From Tistrella bauzanensis (lineage in GTDB: Bacteria; Pseudomonadota; Alphaproteobacteria; Tistrellales; Tistrellaceae), in contig NZ_BMDZ01000014.1 of the NCBI RefSeq assembly GCF_014636235.1, positions 27,393-91,392 on the forward strand: 64,000 bases of DNA, read 5' to 3'. A model generated the notes under the pieces. The model was not told the DNA's origin and did no database searches. It was given only the letters and a program-made list of their open reading frames with translations. How positions within the stretch are numbered: the stretch's first letter is position 1; every line of letters begins with the position of its first letter. The translations under genes and the position numbers were made by a program. This document shows, in pieces, positions 8,835 to 17,150 of this stretch.

Positions 8835-10440
8835 CCGCCACAGTGTACGGGTCACCGGTGATCAGCCCGTTGACCCATTCGCAGGTGCCGGCGGTGAACA
8901 CCTCGCCGGCGCCCTTGGTGAAGCTGACCACCATGCCGCTGCCGCGACTGTGCTTGCGGACACTCTCTTCCGAGTCGTCATCGGTCAGCAGGGATGTCCG
9001 GAAACGGGCATCGGCGTCGCCCAGCATCAGGGAATAGGCGTCCTCGGGCCGGCCGCCTTCACCCAGGGTCGCCCAGCCCATCGCCAGGATCTGCAGCCCC
9101 GCCGGCGCGCCATCGGTGCCGGTGGGTTCGGGCAGGCCGTCGGTGAAGGTATAGTCCAGCCCGTCCATCTCGAAGCCGAAGATATTGGCCTCGTCACCGA
9201 ACATGTCGGCATAGCAGAGCCCGGTACCGGCGAAGGCCCAGTGTTCGGGCCTGAACACCGTGAAGCCGCGCGGTGCCCGCCGCGCCATGCCGCCGAAGGC
9301 CGCATAGATGCCGCGCAGCGCATTGACCCCGAACGTGGCGGCGCCAGGCCAGCCGACCATCGGGTCTTCCCAGGCGCTGGTCAGCCGGCTGGTGTCGCCA
9401 CTGGCCATGACCGGATCGCGGGCGCGGGCGTCGTATTTATAGGCCACCTGCCGGCGCATGCCGTCTTCCAGGCGAATCTGCCACAGGAAATTGCCGGCGA
9501 AACGCGCCACCCGGCCACCCTGCTCGACATAGCGGTCGACCACCTCGCGCATCTCACGCGACCAGTATTCGTCGTGGCCGACGAACACCACGCAGTCATA
9601 GCCATCAAGGGCGGCCGGATCGGCGTGAAGCTCGTCCTGGGTCAGAACCTCGACGCCATGGCCCTCACGTTCGGCCCAGTGCAGAAAGGGCCGTTCATAG
9701 GACGCCCAGCCGGCGAGCGCATAATATTTGGTGAAGCCGTTGAGGAAGGCCCATTCGACGCAGTCATAGCGCGCCGGCCCCGGTGCCCGTGGCCGCAGCG
9801 CGTTGACCGAGCGGGGGGCATCGGATGGCAGCCACACCTGGCCCCGCGCCCAGGGGCGCATGGCCGACAGCAGCGGCGATCGCCCGCGCGGCGTGCCGGG
9901 GTTGAGGCCGAAATAATGGTTGGCACCACCCCAGTCGTTATAGGCCGCCCAGGTCGAGGTGGCGGCGACCAGGGCGATCGATCCTGCCCGCGCGGTGCCG
10001 TGCACGATGATCAGATGATGGCCCAGCGGCCGGCTGTCCGGTGCCGATGCATCCAGGATCTCGATCAGATAGCCGCCCGAGGGCAGATCGGCCGGGATGA
10101 TCCAGCTTTGAAACAGCGGCCAGTCGCAGCCGGTTTCATAGGCACGCTCCGGCGCCGGGTGGAAAGCGGCGGCGCGAGGCTCGGTTTCGGCCACGACCAT
10201 CGGGGTGGCCCTGTCGTGCAGGATGCGCAGCCGGACCGAGGCGACGGTGGCCGACAGGAACAGGTCGACCCTATCGCCCGCGTGATAGCTGCGCCGGTCG
10301 GAATAACACCAGGCGGCCGGCGTGCCGGCCGGATCGGGCCGCTCCACCCATAATTCGCGCGCGGCATGCCGTGCGCCCGAGATGGCGGCCGGGCGCAGAT
10401 CGCCACCCGGCCGGTCGCCCCGTGCCGAGCCCGAACTCAT
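8791..10440 (-). CDS. N,N-dimethylformamidase large-subunit-like protein
   Basis: 549 residues resembling the C-terminal domain of the beta (large) subunit of N,N-dimethylformamidase, an iron enzyme that hydrolyses dimethylformamide to dimethylamine and formate. Visible features are an N-terminal beta-rich part (RSYHAGDRVDLFLSATVASV), the family stretch STWAAYNDWGGANHYFG, then a region like a class I amidotransferase fold (YDCVVFVGHDEYWSREMREV, GGRVARFAGNFLWQIRLED) and FRPEHWAFAGTGL. The authentic enzyme also needs a small alpha subunit, which is not seen nearby, so the true substrate may be another formamide or amide. It overlaps the upstream transaminase by 4 bp and is the last gene of a TetR-transaminase-amidohydrolase operon. 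Confidence 0.75.
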   Translation of the reverse strand: MSSGSARGDRPGGDLRPAAISGARHAARELWVERPDPAGTPAAWCYSDRRSYHAGDRVDLFLSATVASVRLRILHDRATPMVVAETEPRAAAFHPAPERAYETGCDWPLFQSWIIPADLPSGGYLIEILDASAPDSRPLGHHLIIVHGTARAGSIALVAATSTWAAYNDWGGANHYFGLNPGTPRGRSPLLSAMRPWARGQVWLPSDAPRSVNALRPRAPGPARYDCVEWAFLNGFTKYYALAGWASYERPFLHWAEREGHGVEVLTQDELHADPAALDGYDCVVFVGHDEYWSREMREVVDRYVEQGGRVARFAGNFLWQIRLEDGMRRQVAYKYDARARDPVMASGDTSRLTSAWEDPMVGWPGAATFGVNALRGIYAAFGGMARRAPRGFTVFRPEHWAFAGTGLCYADMFGDEANIFGFEMDGLDYTFTDGLPEPTGTDGAPAGLQILAMGWATLGEGGRPEDAYSLMLGDADARFRTSLLTDDDSEESVRKHSRGSGMVVSFTKGAGEVFTAGTCEWVNGLITGDPYTVAVTRNVLARFCAPRM

Positions 10441-11372
10441 GGCTGCACCGCGAGCGGGCGCACCGGGGTGCGGTAGCGGTCATCGTCATGGGCCTGCCAA
10501 TAGGCATCATGCAATTGCATGGTGATCGGTCCCGGCCGATCATTGCCCAGGATGCGGTTGCCGACCCGGGCGGCCGGCATCACACCGCCGGCGGTGGTGG
10601 TGGTGAAGACCTCGTCGGCATCGTCGAGCATGGCGCGCGGGATCGGAGCTATGGCGGCCTCGATACCCCGGTCGGCGCAGATGTCGAGCACGGTGCGCCG
10701 GGTGATCCCCTCAAGGCTGCCGCGATCCGGCGTCAGCACCCGGCCATCCTTGATGATGAACACGTTGAAGCCCGGGCCTTCGGTGACGAAGCCGTCATGG
10801 TCGCACAGGATGGCAGTGTCATAGCCATGGTCATGGGCTTCCAGCAGACCGGAGGTCAGGTCGCTCCACTGATAATTCTTCACGGTCGGGTCGACCGAGG
10901 CGTCGGGCACGCGTGGGGTGCCTGAAATCCACAGATGCGCGCCGCGCGCCTGGACATCCTTGGGGATGACGTCGATCCACGGGATCGCATAGGCGATCAG
11001 GTGGTTCTCGCAATCCTCCGGGCGGCGCGATCCGGCGACGCGCGGGCGGCCGCGCAGGCAGGCCATGGCGACATAGGCATCGCTCAGCCCCGACAAGGCC
11101 ACGCAGCGATGCAGCACATCCTCGATCGCCGCCCGGTTTTCGGCCGGCACCAGCCGGCGTCGCGCCATGGCGCGCTCGAAGCGGTCGAGATGATCGGCCA
11201 GCCGGAAGAACGCGCCCCGATGGACATGCACCACGTCGTAGACGACATCCGAGCGGGTGAAGCCCCAGTCGGTGACCGGGATCACGGCGTCGTCCATCGG
11301 CACGAAGCGGCCACGGATATAGGCGGCACCGCCGGCGAAGGGGGTGGTTTCAGGCTCGGTGCGGTCGGTCAT
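10437..11372 (-). CDS. Class IV PLP aminotransferase, (R)-amine transaminase-like
   Basis: Fold-type IV pyridoxal-phosphate transaminase, 311 residues, related to branched-chain aminotransferases and D-amino-acid transaminases. Visible features are VTDWGFTRSDVVYDVVHVH followed by FRLADHLDRFERAM, close to the pattern seen in (R)-selective amine:pyruvate transaminases; the PLP lysine is in DPTVKNYQW (about residue 160); TEGPGFNVFI and GITRRTVLDIC are the later cofactor-binding segments. A simple BCAT role is possible, but the N-terminal motif and the partner gene favour an amine substrate. The start at 11372 overlaps the TetR stop (ATGA) and the stop overlaps the next gene's start, so all three genes are coupled. 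Confidence 0.8.
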   Translation of the reverse strand: MTDRTEPETTPFAGGAAYIRGRFVPMDDAVIPVTDWGFTRSDVVYDVVHVHRGAFFRLADHLDRFERAMARRRLVPAENRAAIEDVLHRCVALSGLSDAYVAMACLRGRPRVAGSRRPEDCENHLIAYAIPWIDVIPKDVQARGAHLWISGTPRVPDASVDPTVKNYQWSDLTSGLLEAHDHGYDTAILCDHDGFVTEGPGFNVFIIKDGRVLTPDRGSLEGITRRTVLDICADRGIEAAIAPIPRAMLDDADEVFTTTTAGGVMPAARVGNRILGNDRPGPITMQLHDAYWQAHDDDRYRTPVRPLAVQP

Positions 11373-12016
11373 GGCAGCATCCCCAATGGATGATCGCGCC
11401 GGGGCGCGTGCTCGGCGATATAGAGACGAAGATAAGCCACACGGGCGTTGAGCGACTCCGCCGCCATCTCGTCGGTGACGTCGCCGTCGCGGGCGAAAGA
11501 CAATGCCCAGATCGCGTCGCCGATGGTCATCGACACCGGCAGCGCCCGTTCCAGCGGCGCGCTGCTGGCCACCACGAAATGGCGCAGCAGCCGCTGATAC
11601 TGGATGCGGCCGATTTGCAGGTTGGCATCCAGATCCGCCGATCGGATCTGCCATCCGCCCTCGGCCCCCAGCAGCAGCCGCATGGCGACCGGATGGGCAC
11701 GATAGAAGGCGAGCGCGCGGCTGCAATGGATGCGGAACAGGTCTGGCCAGACGGTCAACTGGCCATGATCGACATCTTCGGCAGCCAGCGCCTGGAAACG
11801 GGTCATATAGCGCCGGGCCAGCTCGAACAGCAGCACCTGGGCGTTCGGGACGTAATGATAGAGCGAGGCGGGGGGAAGCCCGGCCGCGGCCGCGACATCG
11901 GGCAGGCTGATCGCGATCGTGCCGCGCGTCGCGATCAGGGCCTCGGCGGCATCGAGGCTCTGTTCGAAACGCTCGCGGCTGCGGCGTTGCTTCGGCGGAT
12001 CGACAAGTGCCGACAT
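11369..12016 (-). CDS. TetR-family transcriptional regulator
   Basis: 215-residue regulator with the TetR helix-turn-helix at about residues 10-60 (IAISLPDVAAAAGLPPASLYHY, then VPNAQVLLFELARRYM) and an all-helical ligand domain I cannot assign to a subfamily. The ATG at 12016 has gaggg upstream and is preferred to a GTG at 12040. It is the first gene of the operon with the transaminase and dimethylformamidase-like genes, linked by 4-bp overlaps, and probably represses its own operon through the palindrome at 12124-12141. Confidence 0.88.
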   Translation of the reverse strand: MSALVDPPKQRRSRERFEQSLDAAEALIATRGTIAISLPDVAAAAGLPPASLYHYVPNAQVLLFELARRYMTRFQALAAEDVDHGQLTVWPDLFRIHCSRALAFYRAHPVAMRLLLGAEGGWQIRSADLDANLQIGRIQYQRLLRHFVVASSAPLERALPVSMTIGDAIWALSFARDGDVTDEMAAESLNARVAYLRLYIAEHAPRRDHPLGMLP

Positions 12017-12123
12017 CAGCGGATGCCCTCGGTCTGTCACAGGCTGACGGACAATCTGAAAGCCGAAATCATTCGACTTCCGGCCGAGGGTATCGCGGAG
12101 CTACACGATCATCAATCGTCAAA

Positions 12124-12141
12124 AACCGATTTAATTCGGTT
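12124..12141. promoter_or_regulatory. Candidate TetR operator/promoter
   Basis: AACCGA-N6-TCGGTT is a perfect inverted repeat with an AT-rich centre, about 110 bp upstream of the TetR start and just below the pdxJ stop. It stands out as a local AT-rich patch. Its assignment to the adjacent TetR rests on position and symmetry only. Confidence 0.4.
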
Positions 12142-12153
12142 CTGCCGCGGCCG

Positions 12154-12906
12154 TCATCCGGCGTTGAGGATGTCCAGATACCGGCGCACGGTCTCGTCCC
12201 AGCCGAGGTCGAGCGCTTCGGCGGTGATGGCATGGCCGATCGACACTTCCAGGCAATTGGGCGCGCGATGGAGGAAATCGCCCAGATTGGCCAGATTGAG
12301 GTCATGGCCGGCATTCATGCCGATGCCGGCGGCTTCGGCCGCGGCGGCGGTGGCGGCCAGATGGGGTGCTGCCGTGGTGTCGAAAGCGGGCGTGCCCCAG
12401 GCCATGGCATAGAGGCCGGTATACACCTCCACCCGGTCCAGCCCCAGGCGCCGGGCCTTGGACGGGGCGGCGGGGTCGGGATTGATGAAGGCGGCGATGC
12501 GGGCGCCGGACGGCCGGACCAGCGCCAGACCATGGGCCAGCTCATCGCCACGGGTGTCGAAATCCCAGCCCTCTTCCGAGGTGCGGGCGCCGGGCGCATC
12601 GGGAACCAGGGTCACCTGATGCGGGCGGACGCGGTTGACCAGGGCTGCGAAATCTTCGCTGGGATAGCCTTCGATGTTGAATTCGGCGCCGATGACCTCG
12701 GGCAGGTCGCTGGCGAACAGGGCGGCCAGATCGTCGACGTCGCCAAGCCGGATATGGCGCTGATCGGGGCGGGGATGAATGGTGATGCCATGGGCGCCGG
12801 CGCGCAGCACCCGCCGCGCGGTCGTCACCACGCAAGGGTAGCCATTGTCACGCTGGTTGCGCAGCAGCGCCACCTTGTTGAGATTGACGCTGAGCTTGGT
12901 GGTCAT
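12154..12906 (-). CDS. pdxJ: Pyridoxine 5'-phosphate synthase
   Basis: Cytosolic enzyme that condenses 1-deoxy-D-xylulose 5-phosphate with 3-amino-2-oxopropyl phosphate to make pyridoxine 5'-phosphate, the last ring-forming step of DXP-dependent vitamin B6 synthesis. The 250 residues match the family length. Signatures are LSVNLNKVALLRNQR at the N-terminus, the phosphate/substrate segment HGITIHPRPDQRHIR, FNIEGYPSEDF, TLVPDAPGA, and GIGMNAGHDLNLANL near the C-terminus. The ATG at 12906 is preferred because an upstream extension in the frame runs through the hairpin at 12931-12961. It stands alone, separated from ggpS by that hairpin. Confidence 0.96.
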   Translation of the reverse strand: MTTKLSVNLNKVALLRNQRDNGYPCVVTTARRVLRAGAHGITIHPRPDQRHIRLGDVDDLAALFASDLPEVIGAEFNIEGYPSEDFAALVNRVRPHQVTLVPDAPGARTSEEGWDFDTRGDELAHGLALVRPSGARIAAFINPDPAAPSKARRLGLDRVEVYTGLYAMAWGTPAFDTTAAPHLAATAAAAEAAGIGMNAGHDLNLANLGDFLHRAPNCLEVSIGHAITAEALDLGWDETVRRYLDILNAG

Positions 12907-12930
12907 GGCGGCGGTCCCCTGAAGATCAAC

Positions 12931-12961
12931 CGCCCCGCCGGTTCCACTGACCGGCGGGGCG
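12931..12961 (-). terminator. Strong hairpin between ggpS and pdxJ
   Basis: CGCCCCGCCGGT, a 7-nt loop, then ACCGGCGGGGCG: a perfect 12-bp GC stem 90 bp past the ggpS stop and 25 bp before the pdxJ start. It has no U-tract on the transcribed side, so it may stop transcription imperfectly or stabilise the ggp mRNA 3' end. Confidence 0.55.
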
Positions 12962-13050
12962 GGGCACAGCATATATCTTCAGGCGGCCCGCGGGCGACGG
13001 AATGTTGCGGCAATCGCGCGCGCCGCCGCCCGGCCCCCAGGGCGGACCGA

Positions 13051-14583
13051 TCAGCCGGCCTTCAGCGTCGCCGGATCGGTGGTCTGGTCGAACTGGCCGA
13101 TTTCGGCGAAGCGCTCGAAGGTATGTTCGGCCCAGCGCGCGACGTCATAGCGGCGCACGGTCTCGTACATCGCCGCCATCCGGGCGCGTGCCTCATCCGG
13201 CGCCATGTCCAGCGCCTGATCCATCGCCGCGTCCATCGCCCGTTCCGAATAGGGATTGGCCAGGATCGCCTGCGGGAACTCGATGGCGCAGCCGGTGAAT
13301 TCCGACAGCACCAGCGCGCCTTCCTGGCCGCGCTTGGCCGCGACATATTCCTTGGCGACAAGGTTCAGACCATCGCGCAAGGGCGTGATGACGCAGACAT
13401 CGGCGCGGCGGTAATAGGCGATCAGCTTCTCGAAGGGAATCGCGTTCGAGAACAGCAGGATCGGCGTCCAGTTCAGCTTCGAGAACCGGCCATTGATCCG
13501 CCCGACCAGGGCCTCCACCTCGCGCTGGGTGTCGCGATAGATCCGCATGCCGGTGGCGGCCTGCACCGACACCACCATCAGCTTAACCTTGGCATGCAGT
13601 TCGGGGCGCCGTTCCAGCAGCCGTTCATAGCTCTGCAGGGTTTCACGGATGCCCTTGGTGTAATCGGTGCGCCCCACCGCCACGATCAGCCGGCGGCCGG
13701 CCAATTCTTCGGTGATCTCGTCCTGAAGCGTCTGGTTTGCCTCGGTGTCAAGCACCTTGGCCACGAATTGGGGATTGGTGCCGACGGGGAAGGCATCGAT
13801 CCCCACCCGGCGGCCGTTATGGCGGACAGCGGTCGGCACCTCGGGTTCCGACAGGGCAAGGCCGGCTGGCGACATGCCGTCTTCCACCCGCACGCTCTTG
13901 TCGACATGCACGTCGCGCAGCGCGCGCGCGACATCGGCGAAGTTCTTGGCATAGCGCGGGATATGGAACCCGACCAGATCGCAGGCCAGCAGGCTGTCGA
14001 CGATCTCTTCGCGCCAGGGCAGGATGTTGAAGATATCCGGCGCCGGGAACGGCGTGTGGTGGAAGAAGGCGACCCGCAGATTGGGCTTGATCTTGCGCAG
14101 ATAGCCCGGCACCAGCCACAGATTGTAGTCGTGCACCCAGACCAGGGCGTCGTCTTCGGCCTGTGCCGCGGCCGCTTCGGCAAACAGCCAGTTCACCTCG
14201 CGGAACGTGTTCCAGTCGGTGGTGTCATAGCGGAACAGCCAGGGGAAGGAATGCAGGATCGGCCACAGCGCCTCCTTCGAGGTGACGTGGTAGAACATCT
14301 TGACCTGATCGGCGGTCAGCGGCAGGCGTGAGACCGCATATCTGCCATAGCTGTCTTCGATCTGGATGACGCGTTCGAACTTGTCCTGGCGTTTGGGGCT
14401 GACCTGTTTCCAGGCCACCCAGGCGCCTTTGCCTTCAGGCACCCGACCGAAAAAGCTCTTCAGGGTCGGAACGATTCCGTTGGGGCTCTTGTTCTCACGA
14501 TAGACAATCTTGTCGCCGACCACTTCCTCTTCGTAAGGCTGGCGGTGATAGACGATCACGAGTGACGATTTCTTGGCAGTCAT
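13051..14583 (-). CDS. ggpS: Glucosylglycerol-phosphate synthase (GT20)
   Basis: Transfers glucose from a nucleotide sugar (ADP-glucose in characterised enzymes) to glycerol 3-phosphate, the first step in making the osmoprotectant glucosylglycerol. It is a 510-residue GT20 protein. The N-terminus SSLVIVYHRQPYEEEV and KSPNGIVPTLKSFF matches what I recall of GgpS and differs from trehalose-phosphate synthases, which begin with a VVSNR-type strand and a GGL loop. Shared GT20 segments are VWVHDYNLWLVP, FFHHTPFPAPDIF, VGRTDYTKGI and TPLRDGLNLVAKEYVA. The ATG at 14583 has aaagggacaggg before it. Downstream partners on the same strand, a phosphatase and glycerol-3-phosphate dehydrogenase just upstream in the operon, supply the next step and the acceptor, which supports the GgpS call over OtsA. 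Confidence 0.85.
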   Translation of the reverse strand: MTAKKSSLVIVYHRQPYEEEVVGDKIVYRENKSPNGIVPTLKSFFGRVPEGKGAWVAWKQVSPKRQDKFERVIQIEDSYGRYAVSRLPLTADQVKMFYHVTSKEALWPILHSFPWLFRYDTTDWNTFREVNWLFAEAAAAQAEDDALVWVHDYNLWLVPGYLRKIKPNLRVAFFHHTPFPAPDIFNILPWREEIVDSLLACDLVGFHIPRYAKNFADVARALRDVHVDKSVRVEDGMSPAGLALSEPEVPTAVRHNGRRVGIDAFPVGTNPQFVAKVLDTEANQTLQDEITEELAGRRLIVAVGRTDYTKGIRETLQSYERLLERRPELHAKVKLMVVSVQAATGMRIYRDTQREVEALVGRINGRFSKLNWTPILLFSNAIPFEKLIAYYRRADVCVITPLRDGLNLVAKEYVAAKRGQEGALVLSEFTGCAIEFPQAILANPYSERAMDAAMDQALDMAPDEARARMAAMYETVRRYDVARWAEHTFERFAEIGQFDQTTDPATLKAG

Positions 14584-14659
14584 CCCTGTCCCTTTCGATC
14601 TCGATGCGGTCTCGACCCGGCAGCGGGGCGCCCAGACGGTGCTGGAATGCCACCGCGGT

Positions 14660-15385
14660 TCAGGTGAGGCCGAAATGACGGATCGCCTCGGCGATACCGG
14701 CGGCACCGTGGCCGGTGCTGCGGTAGACCCAGGGCTTGTCGGTGAGCTGTTCGACCAGGGGCGGTTCGGAATTGCCGACGGCAACCCCTTTCAATCCGGT
14801 CTCGAACAGCGAAAGGTCATTGAGCGTGTCGCCGGCGACCAGAACCCGGTCGGCCGGCAGGTCCAGCGTGTCGATCAGCTTCAGCAGGGTCGGCCCCTTG
14901 GCCACGCCCTTCGGCAGAACGTCCAGAAAGGTACTGGCTGACAGCAGCCAGTCGAAGCCGGCATCCTCGATCTTGGCCAGCGTGCGGGGATCGAGCGTGT
15001 CGGGGTCGTACCAATAGCTGACCCGGCGCTCGAACGGCGTCGGCTGAAGCCGGATGCCGGGTTCGGCGGCCAGCATGTCCTTCACGCGCGGGCCGGCATT
15101 GTCCCACAGCGCGCCGATCGGTCCCTGGACCTCGTGCACGATCTGAAAGTCGCGCCCGGCCACCACCGTGGTGCCGACATCGCCGATCACGTAATCAGGG
15201 TGCGGCATGCCGGGCTCGGCGACCAGTTCGCGAATGAAGCCGATATCGCGGCCGCTGACGAAGATCAGCAGCGCATCGTTTCGCGCCGACAGCGCCTGAT
15301 ACAGATCGCGCCGCTCCTGATCCGAACCGCCAAGGAAGGTGCCGTCGAGGTCGGTTGCGAGTATGAGATTGTAACGGGTCATCAT
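14660..15385 (-). CDS. HAD-IIB phosphatase, probable glucosylglycerol-phosphate phosphatase
   Basis: 241-residue Cof/sucrose-phosphatase-like HAD hydrolase. Motif I is LATDLDGTFLGG (nucleophile Asp and acid Asp), motif II FVSGRD, the motif III lysine is in KGPTLLKLID, and motif IV is VLVAGDTLNDLSLF. It would release glucosylglycerol from its phosphate. Proteobacterial glucosylglycerol pathways use a HAD-type phosphatase, sometimes fused to the synthase; here the two are separate neighbours 76 bp apart. The start overlaps the gpsA stop by 4 bp, so it is coupled to gpsA. Sucrose- or mannosylglycerate-phosphate phosphatase is the alternative by sequence alone. Confidence 0.8.
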   Translation of the reverse strand: MMTRYNLILATDLDGTFLGGSDQERRDLYQALSARNDALLIFVSGRDIGFIRELVAEPGMPHPDYVIGDVGTTVVAGRDFQIVHEVQGPIGALWDNAGPRVKDMLAAEPGIRLQPTPFERRVSYWYDPDTLDPRTLAKIEDAGFDWLLSASTFLDVLPKGVAKGPTLLKLIDTLDLPADRVLVAGDTLNDLSLFETGLKGVAVGNSEPPLVEQLTDKPWVYRSTGHGAAGIAEAIRHFGLT

Positions 15386-16713
15386 GCTTCCGTAATCGCG
15401 GTCAAAAGGTCGCCGGCATCGCTGTCACCGGTTCGGGCACCGGTTCGGTCATCGGCCCGGTTGCCGGCATGGGCGGGATTGCTGAGCGCAACCACCGGCT
15501 CCAAGGCGCGGCTTTCGGCGCGGATCGGCCGGGTGAGCAGGGCGGTCATCGCGGCGTCGATGTCGAGCCGGCCCTTGATGATGGCGTGCACCGCCTCGCA
15601 GATCGGCATCTCGACCCCCAGCCGCCGGGCGAGGGCCGTGACCGTCTCGGCGTTGACGGCGCCTTCGACCACCGCCGATTTGCCGGCCAGCGCTTCATCG
15701 GGCGTGGCACCGCGGCCCAGTGCCAGGCCGAAGGTGAAGTTGCGCGACTGCTCGCTGGAGCAGGTGAGGGTCAGGTCGCCGATGCCGGCCAGGCCGGTCA
15801 CGGTTTCGCGCCGGCCGCCCAGTGCCTGGGCCAGACGTTTCAGTTCGGCCAGGCCGCGGGTGATGATTGCGGCGCGCGGATTGGAGCCGAGCCCTCGCCC
15901 GGCGGCGATGCCGCAGGCGATCGCCAGCACGTTCTTGACGGCACCCCCGACCTCGACCCCGGTCAGGTCGTCGGAGAGATACGGCCGGAAGTCGCGCGTG
16001 CTGAGGGTGACGGCGATGCGTGCCGCCAGCGACGATGCCAGTGCGGCCCCTGCCTCGTCGGCGTCGATCAGTTCGTCGTCGTCGGCATCGTCGGTGCGCT
16101 GGACGTCGGCCGAGGCGATGGTGACCGCGGTCGGCTGGCCTTGCGCCACTTCGGCCGCGAAGCTCGGGCCCGACAACACCGCCTGCGGCCGATCGGGCAT
16201 CGTCTCGGCGATCACCTGGGTCATCATCAGCCCGGTGTCGCGTTCGATCCCTTTGCTGCAGATCACGACCGGCACGCCGGGCGCCAGATGGCGCTCCACA
16301 TCCGATGCCACCGCGCGCAGGAACTGCGACGGCACCACCAGCAGCACCAGATCGGTGCCGTTCAGCGTTTCGGCAAGGTCATTTCCAACCCGGATCGCGG
16401 CCGGCATGTCGTGGTCTGGAAGAAAGGGATTGCGACCCCCGCTATTGATCGCGGCCACGGCATCCGCTTCGCGGATCCACAACCGTGTGGCACAGCCGGC
16501 GCGGTCGGCGACCATGGCCAATGCGCTGCCCCAGGCGCCGCCGCCGACCACCGTGACCGTGCGAAATGGCTTCAGCCGTGCGGTCGGGGTCTGCTGATCG
16601 TCGGGGAGGGGGGACGGGGAGGGGAGAGGTGACGGGGATGGTGCGGGATGCGCGCCGGGGCGCGGAGCGGCGGTGCTGCTGTTGGAACTGGCGGCGATGC
16701 CGTCGGTCGTCAC
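15382..16713 (-). CDS. gpsA: NAD(P)-dependent glycerol-3-phosphate dehydrogenase with unusual extensions
   Basis: Reduces dihydroxyacetone phosphate to sn-glycerol 3-phosphate, which is both a lipid precursor and the acceptor for GgpS. Family marks are the Rossmann motif VVGGGAWGSALA, LVVPSQFLRAV, ICSKGIERDTG, LSGPSFAAEVAQG, the catalytic lysine region GGAVKNVLAIACGIA, and GLAGIGDLTLTC. At 443 residues it is about 110 longer than usual: a Pro/Ser-rich N-terminal arm of about 50 residues with PSPLPSPSPLP, an acidic insert (RTDDADDDELIDADEAG) and a C-terminal Asp/Arg/Gly tail. The GTG at 16713 has aagggag 10 nt upstream, which supports the long N-terminus. It heads the operon gpsA-phosphatase-ggpS. 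Confidence 0.9.
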   Translation of the reverse strand: MTTDGIAASSNSSTAAPRPGAHPAPSPSPLPSPSPLPDDQQTPTARLKPFRTVTVVGGGAWGSALAMVADRAGCATRLWIREADAVAAINSGGRNPFLPDHDMPAAIRVGNDLAETLNGTDLVLLVVPSQFLRAVASDVERHLAPGVPVVICSKGIERDTGLMMTQVIAETMPDRPQAVLSGPSFAAEVAQGQPTAVTIASADVQRTDDADDDELIDADEAGAALASSLAARIAVTLSTRDFRPYLSDDLTGVEVGGAVKNVLAIACGIAAGRGLGSNPRAAIITRGLAELKRLAQALGGRRETVTGLAGIGDLTLTCSSEQSRNFTFGLALGRGATPDEALAGKSAVVEGAVNAETVTALARRLGVEMPICEAVHAIIKGRLDIDAAMTALLTRPIRAESRALEPVVALSNPAHAGNRADDRTGARTGDSDAGDLLTAITEA

Positions 16714-16762
16714 GTGTGCGGTGCTCCCTTGCCGGTGAAGCCACGGGCTGCCGGAAGCCGGC

Positions 16763-16907
16763 CCGAGGCGGGACGCCGGATCTTGACAGATCCGAGGCGG
16801 GACGCCGGATCTTGACAGATCCGAGGCGGGACGCCGGATCTTGACAGATCCGAGGCGGGACGCCGGATCTTGACAGATCCGAGGCGGGACGCCGGATCAT
16901 GACAGGC
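16763..16907. repeat. 29-bp tandem repeat array, about five copies
   Basis: Units starting at 16763, 16792, 16821, 16850 and 16879 read ccgaggcgggacgccggatc followed by ttgacagat; the last unit diverges after catgaca. Each junction forms CGGATC-TTGACA-GATCCG, a 6-bp inverted repeat whose loop is an exact sigma-70 -35 hexamer. The array lies in the 437-bp gap between gpsA and the divergent GH13 gene, on the gpsA side. The rest of the gap (16908-17150) has lower GC but shows no gene; a weak -10-like tatatg lies at about 17098. There are no spacers between units, so it is not CRISPR. Confidence 0.95.
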
Positions 16908-17150
16908 TGCCAGATCACGACGCGATGCCAGGACGTGCCTGGACATCATATGTGTTGCGGTGCAGCGAAAACCAAGGTCGGCAGGTCGTCAAAAACCCGG
17001 TTCCGCCGTCGCCGCACAGGCCGTGCGCGGATCGGTCTGCCATGGGAATGAATGATCCACGGCGTTCATGAATGTTCGACGACGCCCGATCCGCGCTATA
17101 TGAACTTAGCACAGGGCGCGATTTTGCGCGACAGCGAAGGGGCAGCGAGA

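Noticed and set aside
13051-14583. Trehalose-6-phosphate synthase (otsA)
   Set aside because: The N-terminal segments match glucosylglycerol-phosphate synthase and the neighbours include gpsA, which fits that pathway; a residual chance remains until assayed.
16763-16907. CRISPR array
   Set aside because: The units are contiguous with no spacers and no cas genes are nearby.
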